Below are positions 56,009 to 64,000 of a DNA stretch of 64,000 bases, one piece after another (position 1 is the stretch's first letter; each line of letters begins with the position of its first letter). Source of the DNA: Lachancea dasiensis (Eukaryota > Ascomycota > Saccharomycetes > Saccharomycetales > Saccharomycetaceae); assembly GCA_900074725.1 (NCBI GenBank), contig LT598459.1:382467-446466 (forward strand). Reading direction: 5' to 3'. The notes beneath the pieces are model-generated. The model was given only the letters and a program-made list of their open reading frames with translations. It did not search any database and was not told the DNA's origin. Position numbers and translations under genes: made by a program.

Positions 56009-57015
56009 CAGCTCGCTCCACTCGTCAAGTTCGAAGTCACCGTTTCAGTACTCTACGATCAACTCTATTGTTTGCCAGCCATGTGCGTACCTTACCACTT
56101 CGTGATATATAATATTATGGCAGTGGTGAAATAATTCGTTAAAAGTAACACACGAAAACTTCCAACATGATAACAGCTTCGGATCAACCACGCCAAGGAG
56201 AATCCAATTCGAGCGACTCAGCGTCAGCTGTAGTTAACTTACCGACCTCTCCATTCAATTTGTTGGCAGACACTGTAAATTATATTTTGTCTACTTGATA
56301 ATAGATCTGGAGTTCACAGTGCGAATTCTAGCTGTCTCTCCAAGCTTACTTGAACCATACATTTGGTCTGTATCTGAAACGTACAGCCGGCCTTGGCAAG
56401 ATTCTGGCAGGAGTCATCCAGGTACAGTTAGGGATGGAAAATACAACAATTGCACCCAGTGGCTAGCCGAGTTGTTAGAATTCGAGTAGATTGACCTGGA
56501 CATCGCTACGCAATAGTTCTCCCCCCATTGGACGATCATTGAGCGGCCCCGTACACTCTACTGTCGCAAATATCACTTTGTACAATCCTGACACTGAATT
56601 GATCTATCCTATTATGCGAATTTACGCTATCCATGCACCGCTAGATCACTACCATGCCGTTATTGTAGCAAGACACCCTTCAAAAGGGAATCCGACTACC
56701 ATCAGGAGGGGGCAATACTGGGTGACTGCTGGTTAGTCCTAGGGTGGTTTGATCCATTTATGCTTGATCTTATTATAAAAGTCAGATCGCGGCATCGGGC
56801 AGATCTGTTTCCAGCCCTAGAAGCACCTAGCACGATATGTCGTACCATGAGATACAGAGTTTTAATCGTGGATTTTGATTTATATAACGAAAAATTTTCT
56901 ATTTCTCAAGTAGAGAGCTCTTCATTGAAAAAAATTTTAAAGCTCAATTCAATTTCTCCCAATTCATTTCAAGATGTTGAAGGAATCATCGACTTAGATC
57001 AACAAACTAACTACA
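56009..57015. promoter_or_regulatory. Divergent SFH1/EFB1 promoter region
   Basis: One kilobase between divergent genes with no supported gene. A TATATAA lies at 56881-56887, about 130 bp before EFB1, followed by a CT/AT-rich leader typical of highly expressed yeast genes. Partial Rap1-like matches occur (GCACCCAGTGG near 56451 and ACACCCTTCA near 56673), but neither is a strong site. Confidence 0.45.
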
Positions 57016-57956
57016 ATGTCTTTCACCGACTTTTCCAAGATTGAAACCTTGAAGAAATTGAACACCTTCTTGGCTGACAAGTCCTACGTCGAGGGGTATG
57101 TTACCTATTTTACAGCATAGCAAATGGGAAGAGACTGTTAAGCCTTGATCAAGAGCTGCTATGGATTTCAAGTTAGGTCACCATTAAGGTGACCTGACAG
57201 TCCGCCGAGAATGATGATCATAATCTTTGGTCCGTGTTTATGACGGGAAGTAAGACCCCCGGTATGAGTGACAAAGAAGAAGTATTTCGTTATACAACTC
57301 TGACATTCGGATTAGGCCGAGAAGCCTGCTAGCTATCGAGAAATGTCTTATTCAGTCTTTCCTCTTTGGGGGAGATTATCGTTATACTAACTACTTAGTG
57401 AAGTACTTCTGCTTCTCAAGCCGATGTTGCCGCTTACAAGGCTTTCCAACAAGCCTACCCTGACTTCTCCAGATGGTTCAACCACATTGCCACTAAGTCT
57501 GGTCAATTCGAGACCTTGCCAGCTGCTGCTACCAAGGCTCCAACCGCTGCTGCCGACGAAGAAGAAGACGACGACGACGTCGACTTGTTTGGTTCCGACG
57601 ACGATGAAGTCGACGAGGAGGCTGAGAAGTTGAAGGCCAAGAGATTGGCAGAATACAACGCCAAGAAGGCTGCTAAGCCAAAGCCAGCTGCTAAGTCCAT
57701 TGTCACTTTGGATGTCAAGCCTTGGGACGACGAGACCGACTTGGAACAAATGGTTGCCAACGTCAAGGCCATCGAAATGGACGGTCTAACTTGGGGTGCT
57801 CACCAGTGGATCCCAATTGGTTTCGGTATCAAGAAGTTGCAAATCAACTTGGTTGTTGAGGATGCCAAGGTCTCTCTAGATGATTTGCAACAAGCTGTCG
57901 AAGAAGATGAAGACCACGTTCAATCTACCGATGTCGCTGCCATGCAAAAGTTGTAA
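57016..57956 (+). CDS. EFB1: Translation elongation factor 1B-alpha, spliced
   Basis: Guanine nucleotide exchange factor for eEF1A. Exon 1 is 57016-57095 (80 nt, the same length as in S. cerevisiae) and exon 2 is 57404-57956; together 210 residues, near the family length. Exon 1 encodes MSFTDFSKIETLKKLNTFLA. Exon 2 resumes at GTSASQADVAAYKAFQ and continues through the acidic linker EEEDDDDVDLFGSDDDE to the catalytic domain (VTLDVKPWDDETDLEQM onward), ending VQSTDVAAMQKL. Codon use is strongly biased (AAG, TTG, GAC, GCC), marking high expression. The intron hosts a snoRNA, as in S. cerevisiae. EFB1 and VPS8 are neighbours there as well (YAL003W-YAL002W). Confidence 0.97.
57096..57403 (+). other. 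EFB1 intron hosting snR18
   Basis: A 308-nt intron with donor GTATGT, branch site TACTAAC at 57385-57391 and acceptor GAAG at 57400-57403. The nearer TAG at 57396-57398 is only about 8 nt from the branch adenosine and would break the frame; the second AG restores Gly-Thr-Ser-Ala as in the family. Confidence 0.93.
57205..57310 (+). ncRNA. SNR18: C/D box snoRNA snR18 (U18)
   Basis: Box C ATGATGA (57211-57217) and box D CTGA (57300-57303) are flanked by a short terminal stem (CCGA at 57205-57208 with TCGG at 57307-57310). Between them TTTGGTCCGTGTTT (about 57226-57239) is complementary to the conserved 25S rRNA segment AAACACGGACCAA. That is the target region of S. cerevisiae snR18 (2'-O-methylation at A649 and C650). 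The intron location in EFB1 is the same as in S. cerevisiae. The guide evidence is from recalled rRNA sequence. Confidence 0.9.
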
Positions 57957-58145
57957 GTAACTTTAGGTACTGTATAGTTGTTACTTTGACAAATGAATCC
58001 CTTTTATTACGCGGTTAACAAAAATTTGTAAGAGGAAATGAAATAGACTGAGTGTATGTCTAAAAAAATAGTTTTAAATTAAAGGATAGCCTTTGTAGCT
58101 GCCAGACGGAGCAGAACGTGCCTAAACGATATTGTAAGCCCGTTC

Positions 58146-61100
58146 ATGAATGGCGCCATAAACAATGACTCCCGTAGCTTTTTGGATTACAGAGCACAGG
58201 GTTTAAAATTGCAACCACCCAAGTTCAAGCCAACATTTGACTCCACGATCTGCAGTTCTGATACATATTCTGCGAGTGACTTTCTGGAAGAATTGAAGGA
58301 GAACGATATAAGCTGGATAACGTGGTCACCATTGAAAAAAGTCTATCTGAATCTTTCCCGATATGGTAGCCCAACCAGTTTACTTCCATCGTCTGCATAT
58401 TTCGCTGTTGGAACAACGCGAGGGGTGGTGGTGATATTTAACCATAAGCAATTTATTCAAGTCGCGCTCCTTCCCAATAATGACTGCCCGACCTCGGAGG
58501 TCACTTTAATAGAAGCTTCGGCCGATGGAACCCATGTAGCTGCAAGTTTGAAAACAGGAGACATCTTCATTTGGGACTTGAATGGTAGTAAGGACGAGAG
58601 CATCAGTTTGGACGGGAACCGTGAGATCCTTCCAATTTTGCATATCACAGAGCATCAAAAGGTCACTGGCTTAGGATTTGTCTCACAGCGTCACACAGCC
58701 CTGATAGTGAGCAGCAACTCGGGAACAGTGTCCTACCACAGCGGTTTTAGAAAAGGATTATGGCAATTATCTTATAGCACGTCGAAACTGCTGAGCTCTT
58801 GTCCGTCATACGATGGTGCTACCCTAAGTGCCACTTACCCTGGAAGTGCCAAAGATTCAATTTCAGATTTGCAACCTGTGGCAATTTTCTCGGAGTCGTG
58901 TCTCTCACTCATTTCTGCTAACAAGTGTGAACTGTGTTATAGTAGCCAGCTACAAGTGGAAAGCGATAGTCAGCCCAAGCTGATATGGAGCCCGTTCGGC
59001 GAATGGCTCTGTTTGAAAAGTGCTAACGCACTTGAGGCTTTTAGATTTGATCGTATTGATTCTTCCACCACTCTCAGTGTTTCTTCGAGGGTGCGATGGG
59101 TGTCTCAAGAGTCACTACAACACGTAGAATGGCTATGTCCTTACTTCATAGCGGTTCTTACGAGCTCCCATAAATTTATTGTTTTGGATGTACGTGGGCG
59201 CCCTCATGAGTTCTTCAGTACTGATTTACTACCTCTCAATCTATCGAAGCCATTTGAAAAAAGTCTCACGACATTTAAGCAAAGGCTATTCACCCTGACG
59301 AACTTTCATATGCAGCTAGGCGAATTTTTGTCCTGGTCCGATATTATTCTTAGATTGGTACAGAAAGGCGCATACATGACTGCTCTCAGGGCGATTCGTT
59401 TTTTCGTCTCTGCAAAAGATTTACCTTTTGCTCTGTTACGTTTGAAGGAGGAGTCTGGTGCTCGGAAACACCAACTTTCACAACCTTTAAGAAACTTGTC
59501 CATCTCTAGTATTCGTCATGTCCTGACGAACTTCCACTACGACTCATCCTCATCAATTTTGATGAACCTACTAACAGAAATTATCTTAGGCCATTCCGCG
59601 ATATATGATGGTGACGTGGAATTATCGCAGTTCATCGAGCTAGCTCTCGATCAAATTCCAAGGCAGGCAAAAGACTGGTTTTTTTCCTGCCTCATTAACA
59701 TGTCCTCGCAAAGAGTTGTAAAAACGCTAAGTCCAATAGTCTTGAATGAGATGCTAAGATCTAAGTCGATCTACGAGGATGTCAACGCCCTCCGGAGTCT
59801 ACTATTTCATTTGGATCTTTACTCAATGGATATCAATTTTGCAATAAAGCTCTGTCAAAAGCTTCAATTGAATAGAGAGCTCATATATGTATGGACAATG
59901 ACAACAAAGGATTTTCTAACGCCATTGATGGATCTTTTAACGGCAATTGGGAATACTTCTAATATGCCACATCTTTTAACAAGTAATGTTAAGGCCGATG
60001 GAACATTAGTATATGATTACTTATCATACGTTCTGACTGGTAGACAATTTCCATCGGAGATCACAATTAAACCGCAGTCTTTGGTACAGAACACAAAGCT
60101 TGAGCTCTGCTACATTCTCTTTAATGGCACACTGGTAAATTGGCCTACCCACTCTGAAGAGAAATTTTATACCCGCCGCGATTATTACGAGGAGCCTGCT
60201 TTCCCATACATGGAGCTGCTTTTGAACTTTGATTTGAAATTATGCTTAGCTATGTTAAATGAAGTGATTGAAGATCCATTTTTTGACGACGAGGGTGCTA
60301 TATCGTCCAACACCGATGGCGAAAGCATTTGTAAACTTCATACTAGTCGGCAATTTGTTGTTGACTACCTTTTGGACAAAGTCAAGACCAGTTCTGATAA
60401 TGATCAGAGAATTCTAATCTCAATATTCATCATCAGAAACATACCCAAATATCCCCAATTCATTAGATTATCGACACAGATGATGAACAAACTATTATTG
60501 CTCCTTTGTACCGAACCAAAACCTGACCAATATGGAGATGTAGAAGATTGTCTCGAGGCATTATTCACAGAGCCCCACATCACAGGTATTTCAACCTTTA
60601 TCCCTTATTTGAAAGAAAAAAAATTCGATCGAGTTCTATATCTTGCTTATAAGCGACTGAGTCTTCCATCAAAATTACTTGATCTCCGCTTAAAATCAAA
60701 GAAGCTGAAATTTGGAGCGGACGACAGATTAGATGTGCTCCGATATTGTTTGAGTCAAACGCATTCCTCGCCTGTAGAGCGTAAATGTGTCGTGGACGTG
60801 ATCCGTGAAAATATAAATGCTATTTTGAATATCGAGCCCGCTGGAGTCATACAAACTTTTGACGCATTTGACCCAGACCTAAATCTTGAAGTACTCATGA
60901 CAGATGACCGCACGATTTATGTTCCCTACCTTCGAGAGTATTTCCGATATCACAAGGTAGAATATCCCTGGCAAATGGAGCTCTTATGCCCACTATTAAA
61001 GACTTTGCGCAAAGATGTTGGTGAATCTGAGCTTTGCAAGCTGCTTCGCAAGTTAAACATGAGTATAACAGAATTAAAAACAGTGCGCGAAATTCTGGAG

Positions 61101-61868
61101 GGCTGTGATTCAGTATTTGGCTTATTGCTTGTTGAACGTCTATTAGGAAATCTTGTAAATGTCATCGACAAATCCATTTCCTTTATCAGACATAATCAGA
61201 ACAGTGAGCATAATGAAAGGCTTTTGGAGTTTGCCCTGGAGACGTGTGCTGCGTCTGAGGGAGAAGTTGCCAGAATATGTTGGTCCAAGATGTTAGCTTT
61301 TTCGTTAGCAGCCGGATTTCATCAATCGCAGAGTCAGGATGACTACTACCGTCGTTCGATCGGCATTGTTCTTCACGAGCTGGCAAGGAGAACTGTCCAT
61401 AAAACACCAAGTAGTGCAACACCCATTGTGAAAGACGTCATGACGCGTGCTCTAGAGAGCCAGGATCTGATTCTCACCAAGATTCAAGACCTAAAACCAC
61501 TACTTGATGAACTTCTTTGTCTGGCGAACGTTGAAAGATGCATGCTTCAAAAGGCTTTAGAAATCGTTAACAAATCTTCGTCTACTATTGTTTCGCGATA
61601 TGAAAGCATGCGGCGGAACGGTTGGTCAATTGGTAAGAATGATTGTGAAATTTGCGGAGAGATTTTGTATGGCTGCAACATTCCCAGCCGAATGTTTTTT
61701 GTTTGGAAAAACCATCAGCCTTTTAACTTCTCCGAAGGACAAGACATTAATGAGGTGGATAAAAGCTCTATTGTGTTGTTCGAATGCCACCACGGTTTCC
61801 ACGAAAACTGCTTAATAAATTTAGGACAGAAAAAAGGGATCTACGAATGTCTTTCAGTACACTGCTAA
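58146..61868 (+). CDS. VPS8: CORVET subunit Vps8
   Basis: Membrane-tethering subunit specific to the CORVET complex, binding the Rab5-type Vps21 on endosomes. The 1240 residues match S. cerevisiae Vps8 (1274). The N-terminal part (about 40-380) is a beta-propeller, with repeats such as HVAASLKTGDIFIWDLNG. The middle is an alpha-solenoid with a clathrin-like repeat region. The C terminus holds a RING-H2 finger of which CEICGEILYG and FECHHGFHENCL are the main zinc-ligand segments. The protein ends at SVHC, so the last ligand pair lies at the extreme end. It lies 189 bp downstream of EFB1, same strand, as in S. cerevisiae. Confidence 0.94.
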   Translation: MNGAINNDSRSFLDYRAQGLKLQPPKFKPTFDSTICSSDTYSASDFLEELKENDISWITWSPLKKVYLNLSRYGSPTSLLPSSAYFAVGTTRGVVVIFNHKQFIQVALLPNNDCPTSEVTLIEASADGTHVAASLKTGDIFIWDLNGSKDESISLDGNREILPILHITEHQKVTGLGFVSQRHTALIVSSNSGTVSYHSGFRKGLWQLSYSTSKLLSSCPSYDGATLSATYPGSAKDSISDLQPVAIFSESCLSLISANKCELCYSSQLQVESDSQPKLIWSPFGEWLCLKSANALEAFRFDRIDSSTTLSVSSRVRWVSQESLQHVEWLCPYFIAVLTSSHKFIVLDVRGRPHEFFSTDLLPLNLSKPFEKSLTTFKQRLFTLTNFHMQLGEFLSWSDIILRLVQKGAYMTALRAIRFFVSAKDLPFALLRLKEESGARKHQLSQPLRNLSISSIRHVLTNFHYDSSSSILMNLLTEIILGHSAIYDGDVELSQFIELALDQIPRQAKDWFFSCLINMSSQRVVKTLSPIVLNEMLRSKSIYEDVNALRSLLFHLDLYSMDINFAIKLCQKLQLNRELIYVWTMTTKDFLTPLMDLLTAIGNTSNMPHLLTSNVKADGTLVYDYLSYVLTGRQFPSEITIKPQSLVQNTKLELCYILFNGTLVNWPTHSEEKFYTRRDYYEEPAFPYMELLLNFDLKLCLAMLNEVIEDPFFDDEGAISSNTDGESICKLHTSRQFVVDYLLDKVKTSSDNDQRILISIFIIRNIPKYPQFIRLSTQMMNKLLLLLCTEPKPDQYGDVEDCLEALFTEPHITGISTFIPYLKEKKFDRVLYLAYKRLSLPSKLLDLRLKSKKLKFGADDRLDVLRYCLSQTHSSPVERKCVVDVIRENINAILNIEPAGVIQTFDAFDPDLNLEVLMTDDRTIYVPYLREYFRYHKVEYPWQMELLCPLLKTLRKDVGESELCKLLRKLNMSITELKTVREILEGCDSVFGLLLVERLLGNLVNVIDKSISFIRHNQNSEHNERLLEFALETCAASEGEVARICWSKMLAFSLAAGFHQSQSQDDYYRRSIGIVLHELARRTVHKTPSSATPIVKDVMTRALESQDLILTKIQDLKPLLDELLCLANVERCMLQKALEIVNKSSSTIVSRYESMRRNGWSIGKNDCEICGEILYGCNIPSRMFFVWKNHQPFNFSEGQDINEVDKSSIVLFECHHGFHENCLINLGQKKGIYECLSVHC

Positions 61869-62102
61869 TCGAGTTTTTCACCAGACCCAAGGAACAAGTT
61901 TCTATAATGTTATGTGATTGCAAGTATACTAAAATAGTTGGGCGTGCCGCAGATATATAAATATAGCGCGCACAGCACTGGTTGAAGTTTGACTCTTCAC
62001 CAGGATATTAAGTCTAGTGGGGCTCAAGGATGAATTTAAACTTCAAAATCTGTAGGAATTAGGCGAGCGAGAAATGTAGGTCATACATCCGATACTACGT
62101 AT

Positions 62103-63152
62103 CTAAGACGTCTCATTCATCCATGCTAAAGTTTTCGCGATTCCTTCTTCGATGCCAACGGCAGGTTTATAACCTAACAGTCTTTTAGCTTTGTTGACAT
62201 TGTGATACCTTACGGCACAAACAACTTTCACTCTAAAGGGGGTTAAACCGGGTTCTTTGCCCGTTAGCTTGGAAATACACTGGGATAAGTAGCCAGCGCA
62301 GATTGCAATTGGTCTGTTAAGGACAATATTGTACTTATCCACATGTCCGTCAGCTCTCCAAACTGTCCTGGCGAGCGCCCAGAAGTAGGCTGGCGAGTCA
62401 TTGGTGATAAAAAAAGCTTCACCTGCAACTTCTGGTTGTGATGACTTAAGTAGCAGTTTTTCAGCAGCAAGAACATGGGCATCGGCAACATTGCCCACAT
62501 ATGTCCAATCAAACAGGTTGTTGTTATCACCAATCTGGAATTTCGATTGTCCCATCTTTGCAACACTTCTCAATCCAGGAACAAGCTGGCGATCACCGGG
62601 ACCAAAGATACCAGCTGGCCGCAAAGCTATTGTCACAAAACTTTGACTTATGCTGTTGGACTTTAACACCATTTCTTCAGCAATGGCTTTAGTCTCGTTG
62701 TACCCGTCCATGGGCACCTCTGGAATTGGCCAGGTTTCATCAGCATTGTGAATGTCTTGACCATTGAAAATCACACCAGCCGAGGAAGTGTAAATGAAAG
62801 CTTTCACATTAAGCCTTTTTGAGGTTTCCAATAGGTTCTTCGTGCCAGCAACATTAACTTTATTGTAGATTTCTTGACTACAACCGTGCATGGGCGAAGC
62901 AGAATGGACAACCACATCTGCTTGACTGCTCTGAAGCGCGCATTTCACGTCATTTTCGGATGTGAGGTCGCCGATATGCGTTGTGACAGCTTTCGGGTCG
63001 AACGTAAATTGCGAAGAAAGGTTGTCGGGCAACGGCCTAACATCGAAGACGTGGATGTCTGGACGCGGTGACAAGTTATAAAACTTCTCAATTAGATGGA
63101 GCCCTAGAAAACCAGCACCACCAACAAGAAGAACCGAATTCAACCCTGACAT
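62103..63152 (-). CDS. ERG26: Sterol C-3 dehydrogenase Erg26
   Basis: C-3 sterol dehydrogenase (C-4 decarboxylase) of ergosterol synthesis; acts with Erg25 and Erg27 on the ER, held by Erg28, to remove the C-4 methyl groups. Starting at MSGLNSVLLVGG the product has 349 residues, exactly the S. cerevisiae length; an extension of 22 codons upstream is open but unlikely. The NAD-binding GGAGFLG is at 11-17 and the catalytic YNETK (Y151, K155) fits the extended short-chain dehydrogenase family. Further hallmarks are YTSSAGVIFNGQD and RPAGIFGPGDRQLVPG. In S. cerevisiae ERG26 is YGL001C, the gene next to CEN7; here a centromere-like element lies 228 bp upstream of its start. Confidence 0.97.
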   Translation of the reverse strand: MSGLNSVLLVGGAGFLGLHLIEKFYNLSPRPDIHVFDVRPLPDNLSSQFTFDPKAVTTHIGDLTSENDVKCALQSSQADVVVHSASPMHGCSQEIYNKVNVAGTKNLLETSKRLNVKAFIYTSSAGVIFNGQDIHNADETWPIPEVPMDGYNETKAIAEEMVLKSNSISQSFVTIALRPAGIFGPGDRQLVPGLRSVAKMGQSKFQIGDNNNLFDWTYVGNVADAHVLAAEKLLLKSSQPEVAGEAFFITNDSPAYFWALARTVWRADGHVDKYNIVLNRPIAICAGYLSQCISKLTGKEPGLTPFRVKVVCAVRYHNVNKAKRLLGYKPAVGIEEGIAKTLAWMNETS

Positions 63153-64000
63153 TTCTATCTTTTTCTCTTTATCTCTGTGCGCGTGAAGCAGTGATATATT
63201 GACTGATGTAATTTTCAATTTGGCTTAATTGTTTTTGGAGATGTAAACGCCGACTTTAAACGAGGGCCGAAACCACGTATCCCAGTGCCTTGAATATGAA
63301 GTAAATCTGCTTTTGAATTATGAGCCATTAAAAAGATACATTTACACCAAACTATTAAAAGTACCATAAGCAACCAAAACATGTGATAGGGTTTCATTCC
63401 TTTAATAGAATTTATTTTAATTCTATAAAACGGTTTTGTATAAAAATGAAAACTTTTTTACAATAAAAAACAAAAACAAGTGGGTTTGGTATCCGAACTT
63501 AAAAAGTAGGTGGCCATTTAGGATAAAGATATCTTATATGAGCAGTTAGAGAATGTTTTTTTTCATCATTTATTTTTTATATATGTATGTCCTTCACAGA
63601 CAGACGAATGATTGAGCAGAGCGAGCATACGAAGTGTCCCGTAGATTATTCATCAGTTGCGTATTAAAATGACACAGATATTAGGGTTTTTGTTTGAGAA
63701 CACATAAGTTCAAAATGTCCAATTGAGGCCCGCGTAGCATGCATTTTTGTTGAATAGGTTGCTAATCTGTGGTGCGGACACTCGCTCTAATTAAATTCCA
63801 TTCTTCAACCGGTGGATATAAGCAGTCGACACTGAAAACAGCTCGTAGATGAGACAAGCGATTTGTTTGAACAATACAGTGCTTTTACAGTTGTCGAATA
63901 TTGTAATTTACTGAGTTAGTAAGGTCGGCAATAGATGTGACGCCCGTCTACATGTAGTTGGCATGACGGTCGTCGCTGGAAATTGCGGATCCGTCAAAGT
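63153..64000. other. ERG26 upstream region containing centromere candidate
   Basis: About 850 bp to the end of the window with no gene. It includes the ERG26 promoter, the centromere-like element at 63380-63506, and AT-rich sequence at about 63545-63595 beyond it. The rest is unassigned. Confidence 0.55.
63380..63506 (+). other. CEN: Candidate point centromere (CDEI-CDEII-CDEIII)
   Basis: CDEI: CATGTGAT at 63380-63387, a full match to RTCACRTG read on the opposite strand. CDEII: 63388-63480, 93 bp, about 81 percent A+T by direct count. CDEIII: TGGGTTTGGTATCCGAACTT at 63481-63500 followed by AAAAAG, matching the yeast pattern TGTTTnTGnnTTCCGAA with an A-run after it. S. cerevisiae CEN3 CDEIII has the same spacing from TG to CCGAA and a similar TTAAAAA end. 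Total 127 bp fits a point centromere of 115-130 bp. ERG26 as next gene agrees with CEN7 of S. cerevisiae. Weak points: CDEI is inverted relative to CDEIII, and CDEII is less AT-rich than in S. cerevisiae. Confidence 0.78.

Noticed and set aside
63262-63280. CCGAAA near 63267 as an alternative CDEIII
   Set aside because: Flanking bases do not fit the CDEIII pattern and there is no AT-rich core at the right distance; the 63481 site fits much better.

Overview
This window is nuclear DNA of a budding yeast of the family Saccharomycetaceae. It is gene-dense, almost intron-free, has standard yeast splice signals (TACTAAC branch sites), tRNA genes with yeast structure, and about 28 protein genes that can each be matched by recognisable sequence to a Saccharomyces cerevisiae gene. 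Local gene order interleaves blocks that in S. cerevisiae are split between chromosomes VII and XII: STF2/TMA10, ECT1, YLR326W, PRP18, TFG2, RPL38, PEX30/31, CWC24, CUL3, SWC4, MMS22, BUD6, EST2, TAD3, NKP2. That is the signature of a lineage that did not undergo the whole-genome duplication (Lachancea, Kluyveromyces, Torulaspora or Zygosaccharomyces type). I favour a Lachancea-like species, but this is inference.

Layout: 1-1.3 kb, no gene seen. 1.3-10.9 kb: DBF2, PRP31, RPC40, GLD1, UTP22 (cell-cycle kinase, splicing, RNA polymerase I/III and ribosome biogenesis). 11.4-12.5 kb: tRNA-Thr(UGU) and tRNA-Tyr(GUA, with intron), with decayed-looking spacer between. 12.9-30.1 kb: NNF2, HYM1, VPS36, PXA2, TIM54, an R2R3 MYB regulator and a LOG-family enzyme, separated by some unusually long spacers; the 26.9-29.4 kb spacer holds a strikingly GC-rich island that may be a structured RNA gene. 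31.6-43.5 kb: STF2, ECT1, a spliced DUF4112 gene, PRP18, TFG2, RPL38, PEX30, CWC24, CUL3, SWC4. 43.6-56.0 kb: MMS22, BUD6, EST2 (telomerase reverse transcriptase), TAD3, NKP2, SFH1, very tightly packed with overlapping convergent ends. 57.0-63.2 kb: EFB1 with an intron that carries the C/D snoRNA snR18, VPS8 and ERG26.

The most notable non-coding element is a candidate point centromere at 63380-63506, just upstream of ERG26. It has a CDEI-like octamer, a 93-bp AT-rich CDEII-like core and a CDEIII-like motif around a CCGAA core. In S. cerevisiae ERG26 (YGL001C) is the first gene beside CEN7, so the position supports the call. Other regulatory signals visible are an RRPE plus PAC pair before RPC40, a Rap1-type site before RPL38, stress elements and a TATA box before STF2, and Pol III terminators after both tRNAs.

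I see no intact mobile element, CRISPR, or obviously foreign operon. The genes are ordinary housekeeping genes; the interest lies in the centromere, the intronic snoRNA, the GC-rich island, the newly deduced intron, and start-site corrections.
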